Below are positions 11,143 to 26,100 of a stretch of DNA of 64,000 nucleotides, piece after piece. The first letter of the stretch is position 1. The number at the start of each line of letters is the position of its first letter. Below the pieces are notes generated by a model. The model worked only from the letters and a program-made list of their open reading frames with translations, was not told where the DNA came from and did no database searches. Source of the stretch: Amyelois transitella (taxonomy: Eukaryota > Arthropoda > Insecta > Lepidoptera > Pyralidae); assembly GCF_032362555.1 (NCBI RefSeq), contig NC_083525.1, positions 6,309,501 through 6,373,500 on the forward strand, written 5' to 3'. A program made the position numbers and the translations under genes.

Positions 11143-14100
11143 ATGGATGAACACGAGTTCTTTAGGGAGACAGTACAACATCTGGCCCGTTGTTTGAGCA
11201 GTATAAACCCCACACCATGGGAAAAGGTAAAGTATACTACACATCCGCCCGTGTTTCGAAATCCTTAAAAAAATGCCCAATTTCCACCTATAATACACAA
11301 GACATGATGATAACAAAGTTACTTTTGTGATTTTTGCCGAAAGATAATTATCACAACTATATTACCTTAATTTCTTTAATGGGATTCTGACGTAGCCATC
11401 GTCTATTTATCACTAACTCATTTGAACTTTATCTAATGATTCATGAATAATTTTTTTGATACTACTCGTATAACTTAAGGCAGTTAATAGGCATAGCTAT
11501 CGTACACAAATATGTGGTATTTCGGACTTTTCATTGACATGTTTATGTTGAAATGATTGACATTTTCTAAGGATAGCTATGTTTATTTGGTTTATTTATT
11601 TAATTGAGAATGTCAATTATTACTTCTCAAATTCAAAGTTAGTGAGGTCATACTTCTAATAACTAGGTATGAGATTCCAATGGACTGATTACTGGCATTG
11701 TTCCATTTATTTAATGAAAGCCCTGAAAAAATACAAATTTATGAGAAAGCTTACATACATAATACTGACAATCACATCTTTTTCCCTTATAGGTTACTAT
11801 TAGGTTTAGGTGGTCAGAGCCAACAGTCTTGTAAAGACTGAAAAACCACTTTTAACTATATAACAAAACCACTAACAACTTTTATTATGAAATTGAGAGT
11901 CTAACAATAACAGTTCCCTAGCCCATTGCCTTGAAGAAAAATCCTAAGTTTATTAGCTATTCCTATGATTGACTTTTTCAATCTACATGAGAAGAAAAGC
12001 AGCTGGTCCACACTATGATATTTCGACAAAAAAAACTTTAATAATAACACATTTGTTTATACATACATATGATCAAGTCACACACAATTACACATTTGTG
12101 TATACATACATATGATCACGTCTATATCCCTAGTGGGGTAGACAGAGCCACCAGTCTTTTTTATTTTATTTTATTTATCTTTATTTAGGCAACAAACAGT
12201 CGTTTACAAATAGAAATTTACATAAACTATGAGTACAATTTAAAGACCTATAGTGCCCTAAAGTGATGTACTTATATAATAAAAAGGGTTAATTACATGG
12301 CAGGAATTTGTAAACAAAATCAACTAAGAATAGCTTACAGTGTAGTACAGTCTTGTGTATACTTACAAAAAATATTGTAACATTAAATGGAAATATAATT
12401 TTTAGGTGAATACACTCTTCATGTTGTGCCCACAAGCCAGTTCCACTCTTGTCGTAACAACTCGCAGTCAGGATGCCTGCATTGCTCTTGGTCTGTACTT
12501 CCTACATAGTGGACTCCAGCATCAGGATAAGCTGCTCCCATATTTCCTGAAGGTCCTCAAGTGCCTGACCACAGCGCAGTTTGAGGAACCTTTATGTAGG
12601 GTGAAAAATGCTGACCGTGAGTATTTTGTTTGTCTTGGTAAGAGCTTTATTTCTTATGATATTCACTATATGCCAAATAACATTATTTTTTGTAAACATA
12701 AAAGCAAAACGAGCTTTATATTTTTATTTTATCTGAAGCTATTCTCTCTCTGTGACTAGTGCTTTAAATTATGTTGATCTAAGTTCTATTAATATTTTAT
12801 TACATTAGTTTGGATATTATACAGCATATTTTACAGGTTGTTGACATATTTTATTGTTCATTTGTCGAGTTCTAGACTTTTTTATATGTTCATTTGCATT
12901 ATCATAATAAGGCTGCCCTCCTAAAGTTATAGAAATATTATGAAATTTCATTCCAGGAATACCAATGGCAGAGAAGTTCAGCTTTTGTCTGAACACTCTT
13001 CTGTCTGACATCGCCACCAAACAGCCGTCCATCAGGGAAGAGATCATAAAGGCCCAAATAGAATTAATGGCTAATCTCACAAAGACTATAGTCAGTTGCC
13101 ATGAAAACAAGGACTATTCCAAGACCGTATCAAAGTTGCAACTTTGCAAGAGCACCATACCACTTTTGATAGGCCTTGCCAGGTCTATGGGGAGATATGC
13201 TACAATAGATCCTCCTTTACTTTGCCGCTTATTCCCTCAGCCACCAAGTCCGGTAAAATCTAAAGAACCCGAACCTAACTTTGAGTATTCCACTCTTGAT
13301 AAAAAGAGGAAGTTTAACCAATTTAGACCAATAATTCCTAGATCTCTCTCGGGCAATTTGAATCCTAACAATGAGAGTATACTGGAAAATGGTTTGGACA
13401 CGACAGACAGTACTGGTGGTACTCTCAAAAGAGGTTCCTTACATAGCTACCAGTCTGTACCTTATGATCCAACAACATACTTCTTTCACAAGTTTGGATC
13501 TAGCTTCAACCAGTTTCCGTACATGAGGTTTTCGGAGTCACCGGAAAAGAGGATCAATGTCCAGTTTTACGTGACATATCTACAATCTATATTGTCATTG
13601 GCCAAAGAGCTTTTAACCAAAGATTTATTGGCGTTCTTGGATGAAGAAGCAGAGGATATATATGCGTCTGGGCAAATACAGGTAATATTTGACAATCAAA
13701 GCCCACATTAAACAGTTTAATTATGTTTGTGTGCATCATTCCTTTAAGATTCTATTATCTTCTAGGTGTTCCCGTATAAAACTTTCTCAGAGACACTAAA
13801 TTTGGTAATGGTGACACTTTTACGAGAATTACTGCAACATCAGAAGAACCTGCCTGGACCATTCACGAAAGATGTTCAGGTAACGAAATATAAAACATTT
13901 TTAATGTTTGAGAAGGATTGCATAATATCTATCCTTGTGTTTTACCTACTTTGCGGATATTTATAACAAAACAAGCTTTTGCCCACGCCTATGTTCTTCC
14001 TGTGGGTCAACTCTATTAAAATTCATTAAAATCAGTTCAGTGGTTTGATTGTGAAAGCTTAACAGACAGACAAAGTTACTTTCGCATGTAAAATATTAGT

Positions 14101-17100
14101 ATATATAATATATATTTTATTGTAGGAATTCGTAAAATGCCTGTTCCTTAGCGGGCAAACAGAGCTACAGTCCCGCCACCATGACGCTTCTGAGCGAGAA
14201 GACCGGGAGAGTAACTTCGCCACCGTTAACAAGTTCAAAGTTAATGTCATGGCGAATTCGGCGTGTGTGGACCTCCTTGTGTGGGCCATTGGTGATGAAA
14301 CAGGTGGGTTATCGCCGAATTCACCCACGAAAAATTAAACTACGTCTATTTCAAAAACATACTTTTTTAGTTCACCACTAAAAAAATTAAGATTGTTTGT
14401 ACGCGGGTCTTGAACTGCTGTTAAAGGAATCAAAGCAGTTGTTTAGCGGTGAAAGCGTAAGGGACTTAGGTCTTTCGCTTTAGTTTTTTTTTCCTAGCAG
14501 ACTTGCTTATAGGTCTACGTTTCCATCCCTTGTAGGACTTTTTTACGTTATCATATTATCTTTCAAAGCTAGAGGAATTGGTTGACCAGACAAGGCCTGA
14601 ATAGCACGCCCTGGGCTCAAGCGCCTTAGATAAGAAACTAAGATTGGTCAATGTGTGGATATAGTTAGAGTTAGCACTGAGGTAGGACTAGGTATATTTG
14701 AGTGATAGGAGACAGCTTATATAAATAACACACAAAAACATCATAACATTATGTACAGCCTTGTATATTTTTAAGATCACTCTATTTAAAATATGTATTT
14801 TTTTTTTATTATAATTTTCCAGATCAGGACTATGATGTGCCAGCACTCATAAACGCTTTAACAATATTAATAGGTATCTCTAGTGTGAGAGTGACACCCC
14901 TGATTATACTAACGTATTTAAGTTTTGTTCCTTTACTAATTAATATATTACTTTCTTGATTATCTCACTTTTTTTTTGTTTAACTTTAGAATTATTCTAT
15001 TATTTCACAAGGAATGAAAATAAAAATTCTTCTAATAGTGGAGCCAGCTTAGGGCTATAGGATCATATTTGACAAAATAAAGGTATCTGCTCATTGAAAT
15101 GGGCAAGAACACATTTTCTTTAGATGATTTCTAACCTGTAAGTTGCCTACACGAAGGAGTACTTTAACTGGTCCTATTCTACTTTGCAACAATATAACTT
15201 GCAATTATGTAAAAATATCATATTTTATTTACTAACGCTATGCTAATATATATAATAATACCCCTGAAGCTATGTAAAATGTAATAAATTTAAACAATTG
15301 TTTGTATATTTTCAGGTGCAGATTCCTTATGTGGACGTTTGACAGAAAAGATAAATTCCAATCATAATCACAAGTTGATATTGGCTCATATGCCCCTACT
15401 GATGGTCTGTCTTGAAGTAAGTAATAGGTATCATGTTCCCACATTTTCTTCCCAATTTCTACTATTGAACCGATTTGGATGCTTAATGAACTTGAAAATT
15501 GTAGTAAACTTCCCTGTATATCTACAAAATTTTATCAATATCAGACCAACAAACGTTCGAAAGCTATCGCGTTACAAACATACATACAATAATTAAATTT
15601 TGGCCCATGTTGATAAAATTTTACATGCTGTATGGCGTAATTTCTGTCTTTTTCTGACTCTTGTTATTAGCTTGTAAATAGCTATATGAGAAATAAATGT
15701 TCCATAGTAATAATAAACAAATAACGAAAAAAAGGCTTATTTCAATGCCGAAAAAAAAAATTTACAGCTGAACTCACGGTTTGTCTTTCCCGCATGTGAT
15801 ATAGACGTGATTATATGTATGTAAGTATGTAAAATCTTTTTACAGGGGCTTGGCAAACTCGCAACGAAATTCCCCACGATAGCGAACACTTCGATATATT
15901 GCCTGCGGGACTTTCTGGTGACGCCGTCGCCTATACTCTTCAAGCTGCACAAGTTGGAGCTGGAGAAGACTGGGAAGGAACATATGAAAGTCACTCGTGA
16001 GTTTGTATAATTAGCCTATGATACAGAATAAGAGGGTTAACATACTTGGACAATTATCCATCCACTATGTTATCTGAGGACCGTATAAATGTTGCGGAAC
16101 GATGTCGGATGCACCTTTTTTGACTAGTAAAAGAGCATTATTAAATATTTTTAAGATTTTTAAGATAAAGTTTGGTTAAATTGTGAGTAAAACATTTGAG
16201 TAAAGAATTAACACTCACTTTCTTCATATTATGTCCCAATGAACTATTTTCCAAGTTATGTACATTAGTTTGATTGTTAACCGATGCTCTTCCGACGAGA
16301 GAAAACATTGTGATGAAAACAGGTCCAAGTGGCTCATATGACCAAAGCCGCACCTAGGGCTCCACGCGAGAGAGGTAAGGATGTAATCAGGTCTAACGCT
16401 AGGAGGAAGGCACATATGAAACTTTTTTTTTAAATATTACAGTGCAAGGCAAAGAACTTCAAGGCTTAACCGAGACTGGAGTGCCAGTAAAATCAACTCC
16501 CTTCGAGAAACTTCGAGACGCTGCCATAGAGAATCTATGCGTCGCGTTAGAGGCGGCACTCACCGTCGACCCGTTCTGCGTCCCGGCTTTGGTCGGCTCT
16601 GTCAGCAATAGACTGTTTACAGCTGAGACTAGCGACAGGTAAATTATCCTTTTATGAGAAACAGTTGGACTTATCCGAGAAACATCGAGAAACTGCTTCA
16701 AGCTTGAGAGGACAATTTAAAAACAATGTATTCCTTGCAGCTAAGAGTTGCAATTGGACTTACTTTTTATTTTATGTGGGAATAATTTGCCTTATTGAAT
16801 GCTTTGACTCTATATGCAACAGAAAAAGGAAAGTCACACAAAATTATTACGTCTGTCTTTATTAGCATAGAATATTTATTATTACACTTTTTGTGTGAAA
16901 GAATTTTTTTTAAATGTGGATATTGTTTTCAGTGAATCATCACTTATCAGCACTAACATTGTTATAATGTTGGGCCACGTCGCTGTCGCGTTGAAAGACA
17001 CTCCAAAAACTACGGATACTATTCTACAATTCTTCCAGCAAAGGTGTGTTTTATTTCTTAATATTGTTTAGGTACGTGGAAACTTTTGTAATGAAAATTT

Positions 17101-20100
17101 GATATTATAATATTACGTAGAAAATTATAATAATCATCGATTTGCTTATATGTTAGAAGTTGTTTGTAAATAGAATGAGAGTTTGTATTGACTAGTCCAA
17201 TTGTTAAAATCTAATATTGTCATCAGGTTATGCCGTTCTCCTTCGTCCCTAGACACACTGATAGTGGACCAGTTGGGCTGCATGGCACTAGCGAGTCCCT
17301 CGGGCCCAGCACACGACGAGATCATGAGGATGTTCACCGTCATCACGGTAGAGGCCGCCAGTGCAGCCTATCATCATACCGACGATCGCAAGCAGTATAG
17401 GTAAATATAAATCGACACGTGATATGTCGTTAGGGATAGGCTTACAAGCTTGGGATTCTTTTTTAGACGATGGGCTAGCAACCTGTCACTATTTGGATCT
17501 CAATTCTATCATTAAGCCAAATAACTGAACGTGGCCATTCATTCTTTTCAAGACTGTTGGCTCTGTCTACCCCACAAGGGATATAGACGTGACCATATGA
17601 TTGTATGTGATATGTCGTTTCCTCTCTTCATCTCTGGACACGTTTAAAAACCATCATCCATGCATCTTTTTCGTGCAGCTGCAGGGGCTTTTCGTTAGGT
17701 CTATATTACATTATTTAGCTTCATGATAAAAGATGGATACTTGCTGTAATAGTATGCCGGCCCCCTGTATATAAACACGCCTAACGCACACACTCTCACC
17801 AATAGTGTGACAGCTGCCGCCATTACGTAATAGATGTGTCATAGATTATCTCACGAAATGGCAAGTTTTTATAATTAATTAGTTTGATGGTGAATGGCTG
17901 AGCGTTGGACGCGCTTAGAAAATGTATTAACACCTTTCATATGAACGATGTATGTACATAATATGTTGTTGAAATGAGTCAATAAAACACTTTTTTTTCC
18001 GTCACTCACACGTGCGCACAACGCCGCCATTACGATGCCTTGCTTTTTGAGTCAAATTCAAATTCAAAATTTTTATTCATTATTATAGGATACTATATTA
18101 TATCGCTTAATAATTGTCGTATGGTTTAACAACATTGGTTGACGTCAAATAAATTACTTAAAAACTAAGTTTACTGCCGCTTCCAAGGCGTCAGTGCAGA
18201 AGAAGCGGTAACAAACTGCACTGCAGCATTTTCTTCAACATCAATTTGTTACCCACCTCCATAGAGTCACACGTCTATGGAGGTGGGTATCAAATTGTCA
18301 TGCCTGCCTCCAGGCACGTGTCCGGCGCGGTGCTGAACGCGCTCGCGAACATAGCGGCCAACGCGCGCGGCGCGCACGCCCGCCTGGAGCTGCTGACGCG
18401 GCTGCTGGAGCTGTTCGTGCAGCTGGGGCTGGGCGGCGAGCGCGCCACCGACCGCTCGCCCGCGCCCGTGCTCAAGGCGTCCGGCAGCGCGGGCAACCTG
18501 GGCGTGCTCATACCCGTCATCGCGGTGAGATTGCTTGGAACGCACGGGAAATTACAGAGGGGAAATTAAAAAAAAACAACTCAATAGATGGCGTGACTTG
18601 TCAAAAGGGAAATTTAAAAATAAATAACTCAATAGATGGTGTGGTAAACAGTCAAGTACCAATTTCAAAGATGTCAATTGTCACTGTAAGACTATGTACT
18701 TTCATATACATGTTTGTGTAATTTTTATTGTTTGCCAAGTAATATAATAACAAAACTCACGATTTGATCATGGTTATCCCATGTAGTGCCGTGTGGTTCT
18801 CGGCACCAATAGTAAAAAAAATATGACCAGTCCATTACTTTTCCATGGATCTCGTAAAAGGCGAATAAGGGATAGGCTTATAAACTTAGGAATCTATCTT
18901 TAGCAGGAGGGTGTGTAAACCTGGGCGCGTTCATCTTCCCGCCATCGCGATGATGTTGGGGTTCAGAGGCAAAGAAACGTTCTTCTGAACTTCTGTCAAT
19001 GATTGTACTTACGATTTAGATTCCCCTAATTCATGGTTCATGCCAAATCACACCAGATTTATATTGATTTAAACAATTGTACTGAATTATAAAATAAGGT
19101 GAACACAACAGCTGTGTGAACATCTTGTAGGTCTGGACAGACCAGAATGAATTAAAGTATATAATGAGTAATCTAATTTTCAGGTACTAGTCAAAAGATT
19201 ACCACCAATAAAAAACCCGAAACCGAGGTTACACAAACTTTTCAAGGACTTCTGGTTATACTGCGTCGTGATGGGATTCACTGCGGCAGACTCGGGTAAT
19301 TATCTGGATTTATTTTTAAAATTGATTTATTTTTCATATAAACGTATTAAAAATTTGCGCTAAAATGATCTTTTTAACTCTTTGAACTGTTGTACAGTTT
19401 CTGTAACAACAGATCTGACATTTTTTTTTCGTTAATGATTAATTTTTTGTTTTGAATTTATGAATTGCTTACTGTTACTAATATTTAACAAAGGTCTTCA
19501 TAATGTTTCACGGCTTTGGTATTCTCTATACATTGATAATAATAAATCGTATTATTTTCAGGCTTTCCTAGTAGCATATTATCAATAGAGATAAAAAGTG
19601 TATGTAAGTGATATTTAACAAGTAAACAATTTACTTTCACGGACGCCCTTGTCCCATCCGGGGACATTCTTAGGAAAAGATCGATTCAACTCGGTTCAAA
19701 ACGACATGGGTCATAGCCGCAAACCAAAAAAATATATATCTAAAATTAATTTTATATTTAAAATATTACCATAAGCCAATTATTTAATTATCAATTCTGT
19801 CAGATCTGTCGCTACAGTAATCTGTGGTCATAAGCACCTCTCTTCTTATTGATATGTACAGAGTTATATAGATTTATTCAAATATTATTGTCTCTTCTTC
19901 TATGGCCACGACTGTAGCCATGCGAAAGCGTGAGTAACGATGCTTATAGACTTAGATGAATGTCTTTTGGTTTTACATTATGGATTTTTGTTTTTATGGT
20001 GATATATTCTCTATGCTTCTTTCCCTTTTAAAAGTTGCACTGTGGAGTGATATAATCATTTCACTTTTAACGCGTTATAAATCTTACGCGTTATCTATCG

Positions 20101-23100
20101 CGTTATGAATCTAATTTGATGAATGCGGAAGGTCTATATCTTAATAGTTTTCTATATTAGTGAATTAATCGAAAAATTGACGATGTTTCCGTAGACCTGT
20201 CTGTTGTCGTCTTGTTGTAAAAGTGTACTTTTAACTTCTTTAAAAAGACCAATTCTTAAAAAGCTTTTTTTCGTAGGTGTTGACAATTTTGTAATGTATC
20301 AACTTATTTATTATGAAAATAAATATTACAATAATAATAAAAAAAAATTTGAAGTTATGACGATTATATCACCATCGTATGCGGAGTTATTTATTCAAAC
20401 GTTTCTTGTGTGACATTCTCCAAAATGGGTTTTGGATGAAATTTGTAGCGTGTGTATTTTATTTGAAGAGTGTGCTTCTTAGGTCGAGTGTAGTAAGCGT
20501 TGTTAGTTAAAGCCTGGCTGGAAATTAGAAAATCTGATGAAGAAACTTACTTCTTTCTTTTAAATATTCGTGGTTGAACCTCGTCCTTGGTCTGAGGGTC
20601 AAACGGACAAAATGATTGATTTTGAATTTAGAACGAGCTTTTTTAGTAACGACCTTGGCTTAAACTATTTTTACAGTTTGTAAAAGTTACGTTTTATGTG
20701 CAAATTGATCAAACAAGCCCGGTAACAAGAGTTTTACCAAATCGGTCTCTCTCATCTTCATCTTTGCGTGTTCCCAGTTTTACAAAATCAGTATTTTTTT
20801 AAAAATGTTCATCAGATTTTTCAAGTTCATGTTCGGGCTAATATTTTCTTCATTTGTAGGATAATAATAGTTTATGCTTTTTGAGTGAGCATTAGAGTGA
20901 ATCCCTCTTTACTTTTGCCTAGAAAACTTACATATCTGTTATTTGAATATCCTGTAATATTTCCACATTATGTTTACCAATTGATACTGTTTGTATCTAT
21001 GTTGAGTCCATATCCTTGAAAAAAATTGTCCCATATAAAAAGTTTTTTGATTTTTGTCACATATAAAAAATACAATATTATATAACCAACAACTTTATAC
21101 CAATCCCATATTAAACCGTCAACACCAACAGGTCTATGGCCACAGGAATGGTACGCAGGCGTGAAAGAGATAGCTGTGAAATCGCCTTACCTTGTCTCTC
21201 AAACTTCACTCCGTTCGGAAATGCGCGAACTTCAATACACATCTGCGGTGAGAAATGATTCGGTTTCGCTGGCTGAACTACAAGAGTTGAAGACGCAGAT
21301 TTTGAATTTGTTGGAACATCCGCCCGATATTACGGTCATCGTCAATAAATTGACGTTCGCACCGTGCATGTACCTCCTTAGCGTTTATTGGGTGGAGACA
21401 TTGAGGTGAGTTCTTTTTTTAAAATAAATATGTTCGGTTAAATCTACGGAATAAGTATAGAGAGGACTTGCTATCATAAAAGAAGACTTGCTGCCAGAGG
21501 TCTTTTCGAGGCTTTCAACTTTTCGCCACCAGATGTCGCCGTTTCAGTTCCCGCAATCATTCGAACAGAGTCAATAATTAATAGTACTCATATATGCTGG
21601 ATAGAAATTGCATCATGTAAAAAAAATAATTATACGCGTGTTATTTTTTTACCATTCGAGCTGACAGTATTTATTTGAATTGATTATTTACCTTATTGTT
21701 CGATATCTGAATGCTATAGGGTCTGTAATTCAGAAGAGCCGAGTTTGCAGCCAATCATCGAGTACCTAAGCGACACTGCTCTTCAAAAGGATAAAACCGG
21801 CATGTGGCAGTGTGTTGCCAGGTAAGAAAATAAATAAACCGCTATCATTGCTACATTATATTAAAAAATAAGTATTCTCCTGCCGGGATCTGCACATGAC
21901 GCTATTGATTATGTCCTCCTTATTTGCCTTTGAGATTTTCTTTTTAGATTTTTACAGTTGCTGTGGCATTTATTATGTATCTTGATAATACGGGATGCAT
22001 TCTATTATTAATCACAAGAGCAGTTTCACTTCATTAACTTCTAAGGGTCGGTATATGCCTAGCCTACTGCTTCGCCCGAAATGAATGGAAAAATGTCCTA
22101 GTCTTGGCATATATGCTGAATATCAACTTCTTACAGCCAGTAGTTACTTTTGTACTTTATCCGTCAGTCACTCAGTAACGCAAGAGTTTTAATATCGATT
22201 TTTCCAGTGTCGGTGACAAAGTATTCCAGAAGTTTCTGGACGTGATGTCGGAGAAGGTCAAGGATGAGTCCAGGGAGCGAGAGCTGGAGGGTCACGCGCA
22301 GTTCCTGCTGGTGAACTTCAACCATATTCACAAGCAGATACGAAGAGTGGCAGACAAGTGGTTGGCTGGCTTGGTGGATAGGTTTCCTCATCTACTGTGG
22401 AACTGTCGGGTATGGAAATAATAAGAAATATGGTATATGGTGAATATTCCTGCCGATAAGTACACTAAATGACAATGATGCTTCAAAATACGTCAATGTA
22501 ATTAAAAAAAAAAACAGATTTGTTTGCAACTAAACCTCAACTTCAGTATGTTTCTAGAAAGAGTCGCAGTAGCCACGAATAGTACACTTTCAGCAAAGAT
22601 GGCTTTATAATGTTATTGAGATTCAGGTAGTGACAGATTGCTAGCCCTTCGCCTGAAAGGCCAATCCAAGTTTGTTAGACCTTTATTGACCTTTTCACAG
22701 ACAAATATGATTATAATGTGACTTACAAACATTTTTATTTCAGGTACTATGGTCCATGTTAGATATCCTGCAAGTGCTAAGCTTCAGTTTAGAGTTGGAC
22801 GCCAACCAAGAGACGCCACTTTTAAAAGTACCGGGCACAGATTTTACGCTACAGTTGCAAGACACACTGGAAGGCAGGGAGGTAATCGATCAATTAATCT
22901 TATGAGGAAATAATGTAAATCTTATCTTATATTAGACCTTTTACAAGTACCCGCATACGATTTATATGCAAACTCCTCCTTGCGTTATCAGACGAGTTTC
23001 TAGCTCCAAAGATACGATTTTTGAGTGCCATCACGAGTGCAAACTCGCACCTTATAAATGACGCTTTAGCTACCAGTTGATAATATTATTTTGACTAATC

Positions 23101-26100
23101 GTTGCCAAGTTTCTCGTAACTTTAAAAAAGAGTTTGTAACTTCAAAATTATAATTTTAGGGTATCGTGAAGGATTTCGCCGACCGTTGCCACGGCATAGT
23201 GCAAGAAGCTATGAAGTGGGCACCTCAATCTACGCGGTCGCATTTACAGGAATATCTTAATCAGGTACATATTATACTCGTATACGGTACTTTTACTTTA
23301 TGACGCGTGGTTCATTGCACATTAAGATAGGATCACTCTATCTCTATTCCGTGGGAAAACGCATTATCAGCATAGAGTATGATGTAAGGTGGGTTAGATT
23401 GTCTTGTTACGAGTCACACGTCACACTTGTCAAACGTCAAACGGGATTTCCTGGTACTTTGATTTCGCAACAGCTAGCCAGCTACTTAGCTCACTGACCT
23501 CAGAAAATTTTGGCCCAGATTGTTTTTTTTTTTGCTATATCGCAATCTCATTTGACCTCAATTTGATCTGATCAGAAAGATGGGATCTAAGGTAGTGCAT
23601 GCGAGCTCAAATACCTTTCCATTCTTGCCGTAAAAATCCCTAAGTTGAAATTGTATTTCAATAATGATTTTGTTGCAGGTTCCAAACCTAACACTCTGGC
23701 ATCATTGTGGCTTGGCCTTAGCTACAGGTGCATTACTAGGCGCGGCGGGTTTGAACCGGGTGTCCGCGCCGTTACCGCGTTCCGCACTCGACAAGCGGCC
23801 GCCCTGCGTCACACAGGACTCCGCCGCGTTGCTAGCTGTAGTTTCTCAGAGGAGTCGCTATGCTGGAGAGGTAATGATATATGAGTATTCAACATGATTA
23901 TAGATTAGGTCTAAATACATGTTGCTAAGCGCGGAAGTATTACAAAATCACAGGTAGGGGGTTATTAAAGTAAAATTACTAAGGTTTTTTTTTGCTATGA
24001 ACTTAACAATGGACTTGTTCGTTATGACCCTTACTTGCTTATATCTTGATCAAGCCGTAATACAAAATGTAGTGTTGAATTTGTAACATTTTCATATATG
24101 ATATCAAAATCTGTTCATGTAATCAAAATTGTTCTTAAATTATAACCTCTTTAATTTTTTTTCTATTGAATTACAGATCTCAGGTGCAGTTCACGCCGAA
24201 GGTGGCGGGGAGGCGGCCATATGGCGCGTGGGAGCGAGACTACACACCGCTTTGAAGGAAGCTTGTTCGAGTGGGAGCGAGACAGCGCATCGAGCCGCTT
24301 TGTGGCGCGCTACAGCGCTTTTGGTGCACGCCAAACATCACCCCGCACAGGCGCATACGGCTTCTACTGCTAGAGGATTGTTACATTCTGTTGGTAAGTC
24401 GGTTTTATAAGATCCTTTAGGCGGGTGAGAGATAATCTCAGAATAATCAAGCGATGGAGAAATAGCGCATCACGCCATTTTATGGAACGCTACAGAGCTT
24501 TTGGTGCAAACATCACCCCACAAGCCGATGTCTTTGAAATCCTTTTTTTTTCTTATCTTCATTTTGGCAATCAAATTTCTTTATGAACTTATTTTTGCCA
24601 GTGTCGAGTTTAAAGAGTTCTAGTTATAAAATGATACTTTGTACTGGTCGAGTAATAGCTGTGGGTGCTTTACTTCGCCCTTATTTGTAATATTTTGGGA
24701 CAACATCAATATCATTAAATCCAATATTGTTACACTTTCCAACACTCATGCTTGTCCACAAACACTTAATCCTACTACTATTATAAAGGCGAAAGTTTGT
24801 ATGGATGTTTGGATATTTGTTACTCTTTCACGCAAAAACTACTGAACCGATTACCATGAAATTTGGTATGTAGGTAGCTGAAGACCCAGAATAACACATA
24901 GGCTACTTTTTATCCCAGAGTTCCCGCGGGATTGATAGGGTTTCCATGCGGACGAAGTCGCGGGCGGCCTCTAGTAATCAATAATACACACCTTTTAATC
25001 ATTAATAGTCCATCAAACACACATTTTGTAAAAATATTACAGCACAAATAACATGGAAAGATAGACTTTTTATTGCACCATAAGAAAAAGAAAACCTTAG
25101 ACTTATCGCTAAAGCAATCTCTTCCAGTCAACCTTAGGGTGGGAGGAATTTAAAATAAAAAGGAGATTGGCGCAGTACATATAAAATAAAATGTAAAGTA
25201 TAAATATACCTAAACCTAATATAAACACAACATGACGATTGGGTTCCCGCCATAAAATCAATTAAAACTTTATTTTTAACCAGAGATACGCCTACAAGTT
25301 TGCATTCTTTCCAGCGTGGTCCCAAGTGGAGATCTTCACAGAAGACGCGATCACGACCGCGGTGGAGTGCTGGCAGTGGCTGAGCACGGCGCGCCCCGAC
25401 CTGGAGCTGCGGCTGCTGCAGGAGATCTTCGCGGCGTGGCAGTGCTCCGCGGACCGCCGGATGGGGCTGTTCTCTCGCCAGCCCGACGAGACCAGCCCTC
25501 TGGCGGCGTACGAAGGTAACTCGCGGTGGAAGCGGTGTTCGAGCTAGCAAAGGAATTTAGAGTCAGCTAGACTAGACTTGGAGCTTCGGCTGTTGCAAGG
25601 GATATCTCTTTGGAAAATCACCGAAATCCGACGTATCGTATTGGAAATGGATGCGGAAGTTCGTTATTAGAGATTCTTAGTTCAAGGATGACATTCCAAC
25701 AGCAACTAAACAACCAGATATTATGACTACAATGTGAGTGACTGAATATGTTTAGACATTTACTATATTGTTACAGGCACGAAGTTGGAGCCCCGACCAC
25801 CTTCCGTGGCCGCTCACGCGGTGTGGGTTCGATACCTGTGCGAGGTCGCCGAGACCGCCAAATACAACAGCCTGGAGAAAGTCGAGATGCTTGCCAGTTT
25901 GCTACACAGGTAATATACTATCTGTGCTCGCCTGAAAGCCAAGAAAAAAACATATACATTACAGCTGCTATTGAGTCCGCACAAATTATAAAAGTCAGTC
26001 AAGGAAATGTTTACCTATAATGCGGCAAAATTATATCGCTGTCACTGGCGCCGTATTTGGTTATGAGATTGATACCGATCAAACATATATATTTTTTTAT

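Noticed and set aside
12817-13110. 97-codon minus-strand ORF
   Set aside because: Antisense to PI4KA exon 3.
18267-18545. Minus-strand ORFs of 76-92 codons
   Set aside because: They are antisense shadows of the GC-rich PI4KA exon 12; composition explains them.
25281-25314. Earlier acceptor for PI4KA exon 21 (AACCAG before AGATACGCC)
   Set aside because: The phase-1 end of exon 20 would put the exon out of frame. TTCTTTCCAG at 25305-25314 restores the kinase frame.
25134-25550. 138-codon minus-strand ORF
   Set aside because: It is antisense to PI4KA exon 21, whose frame and splice phases fit the kinase.
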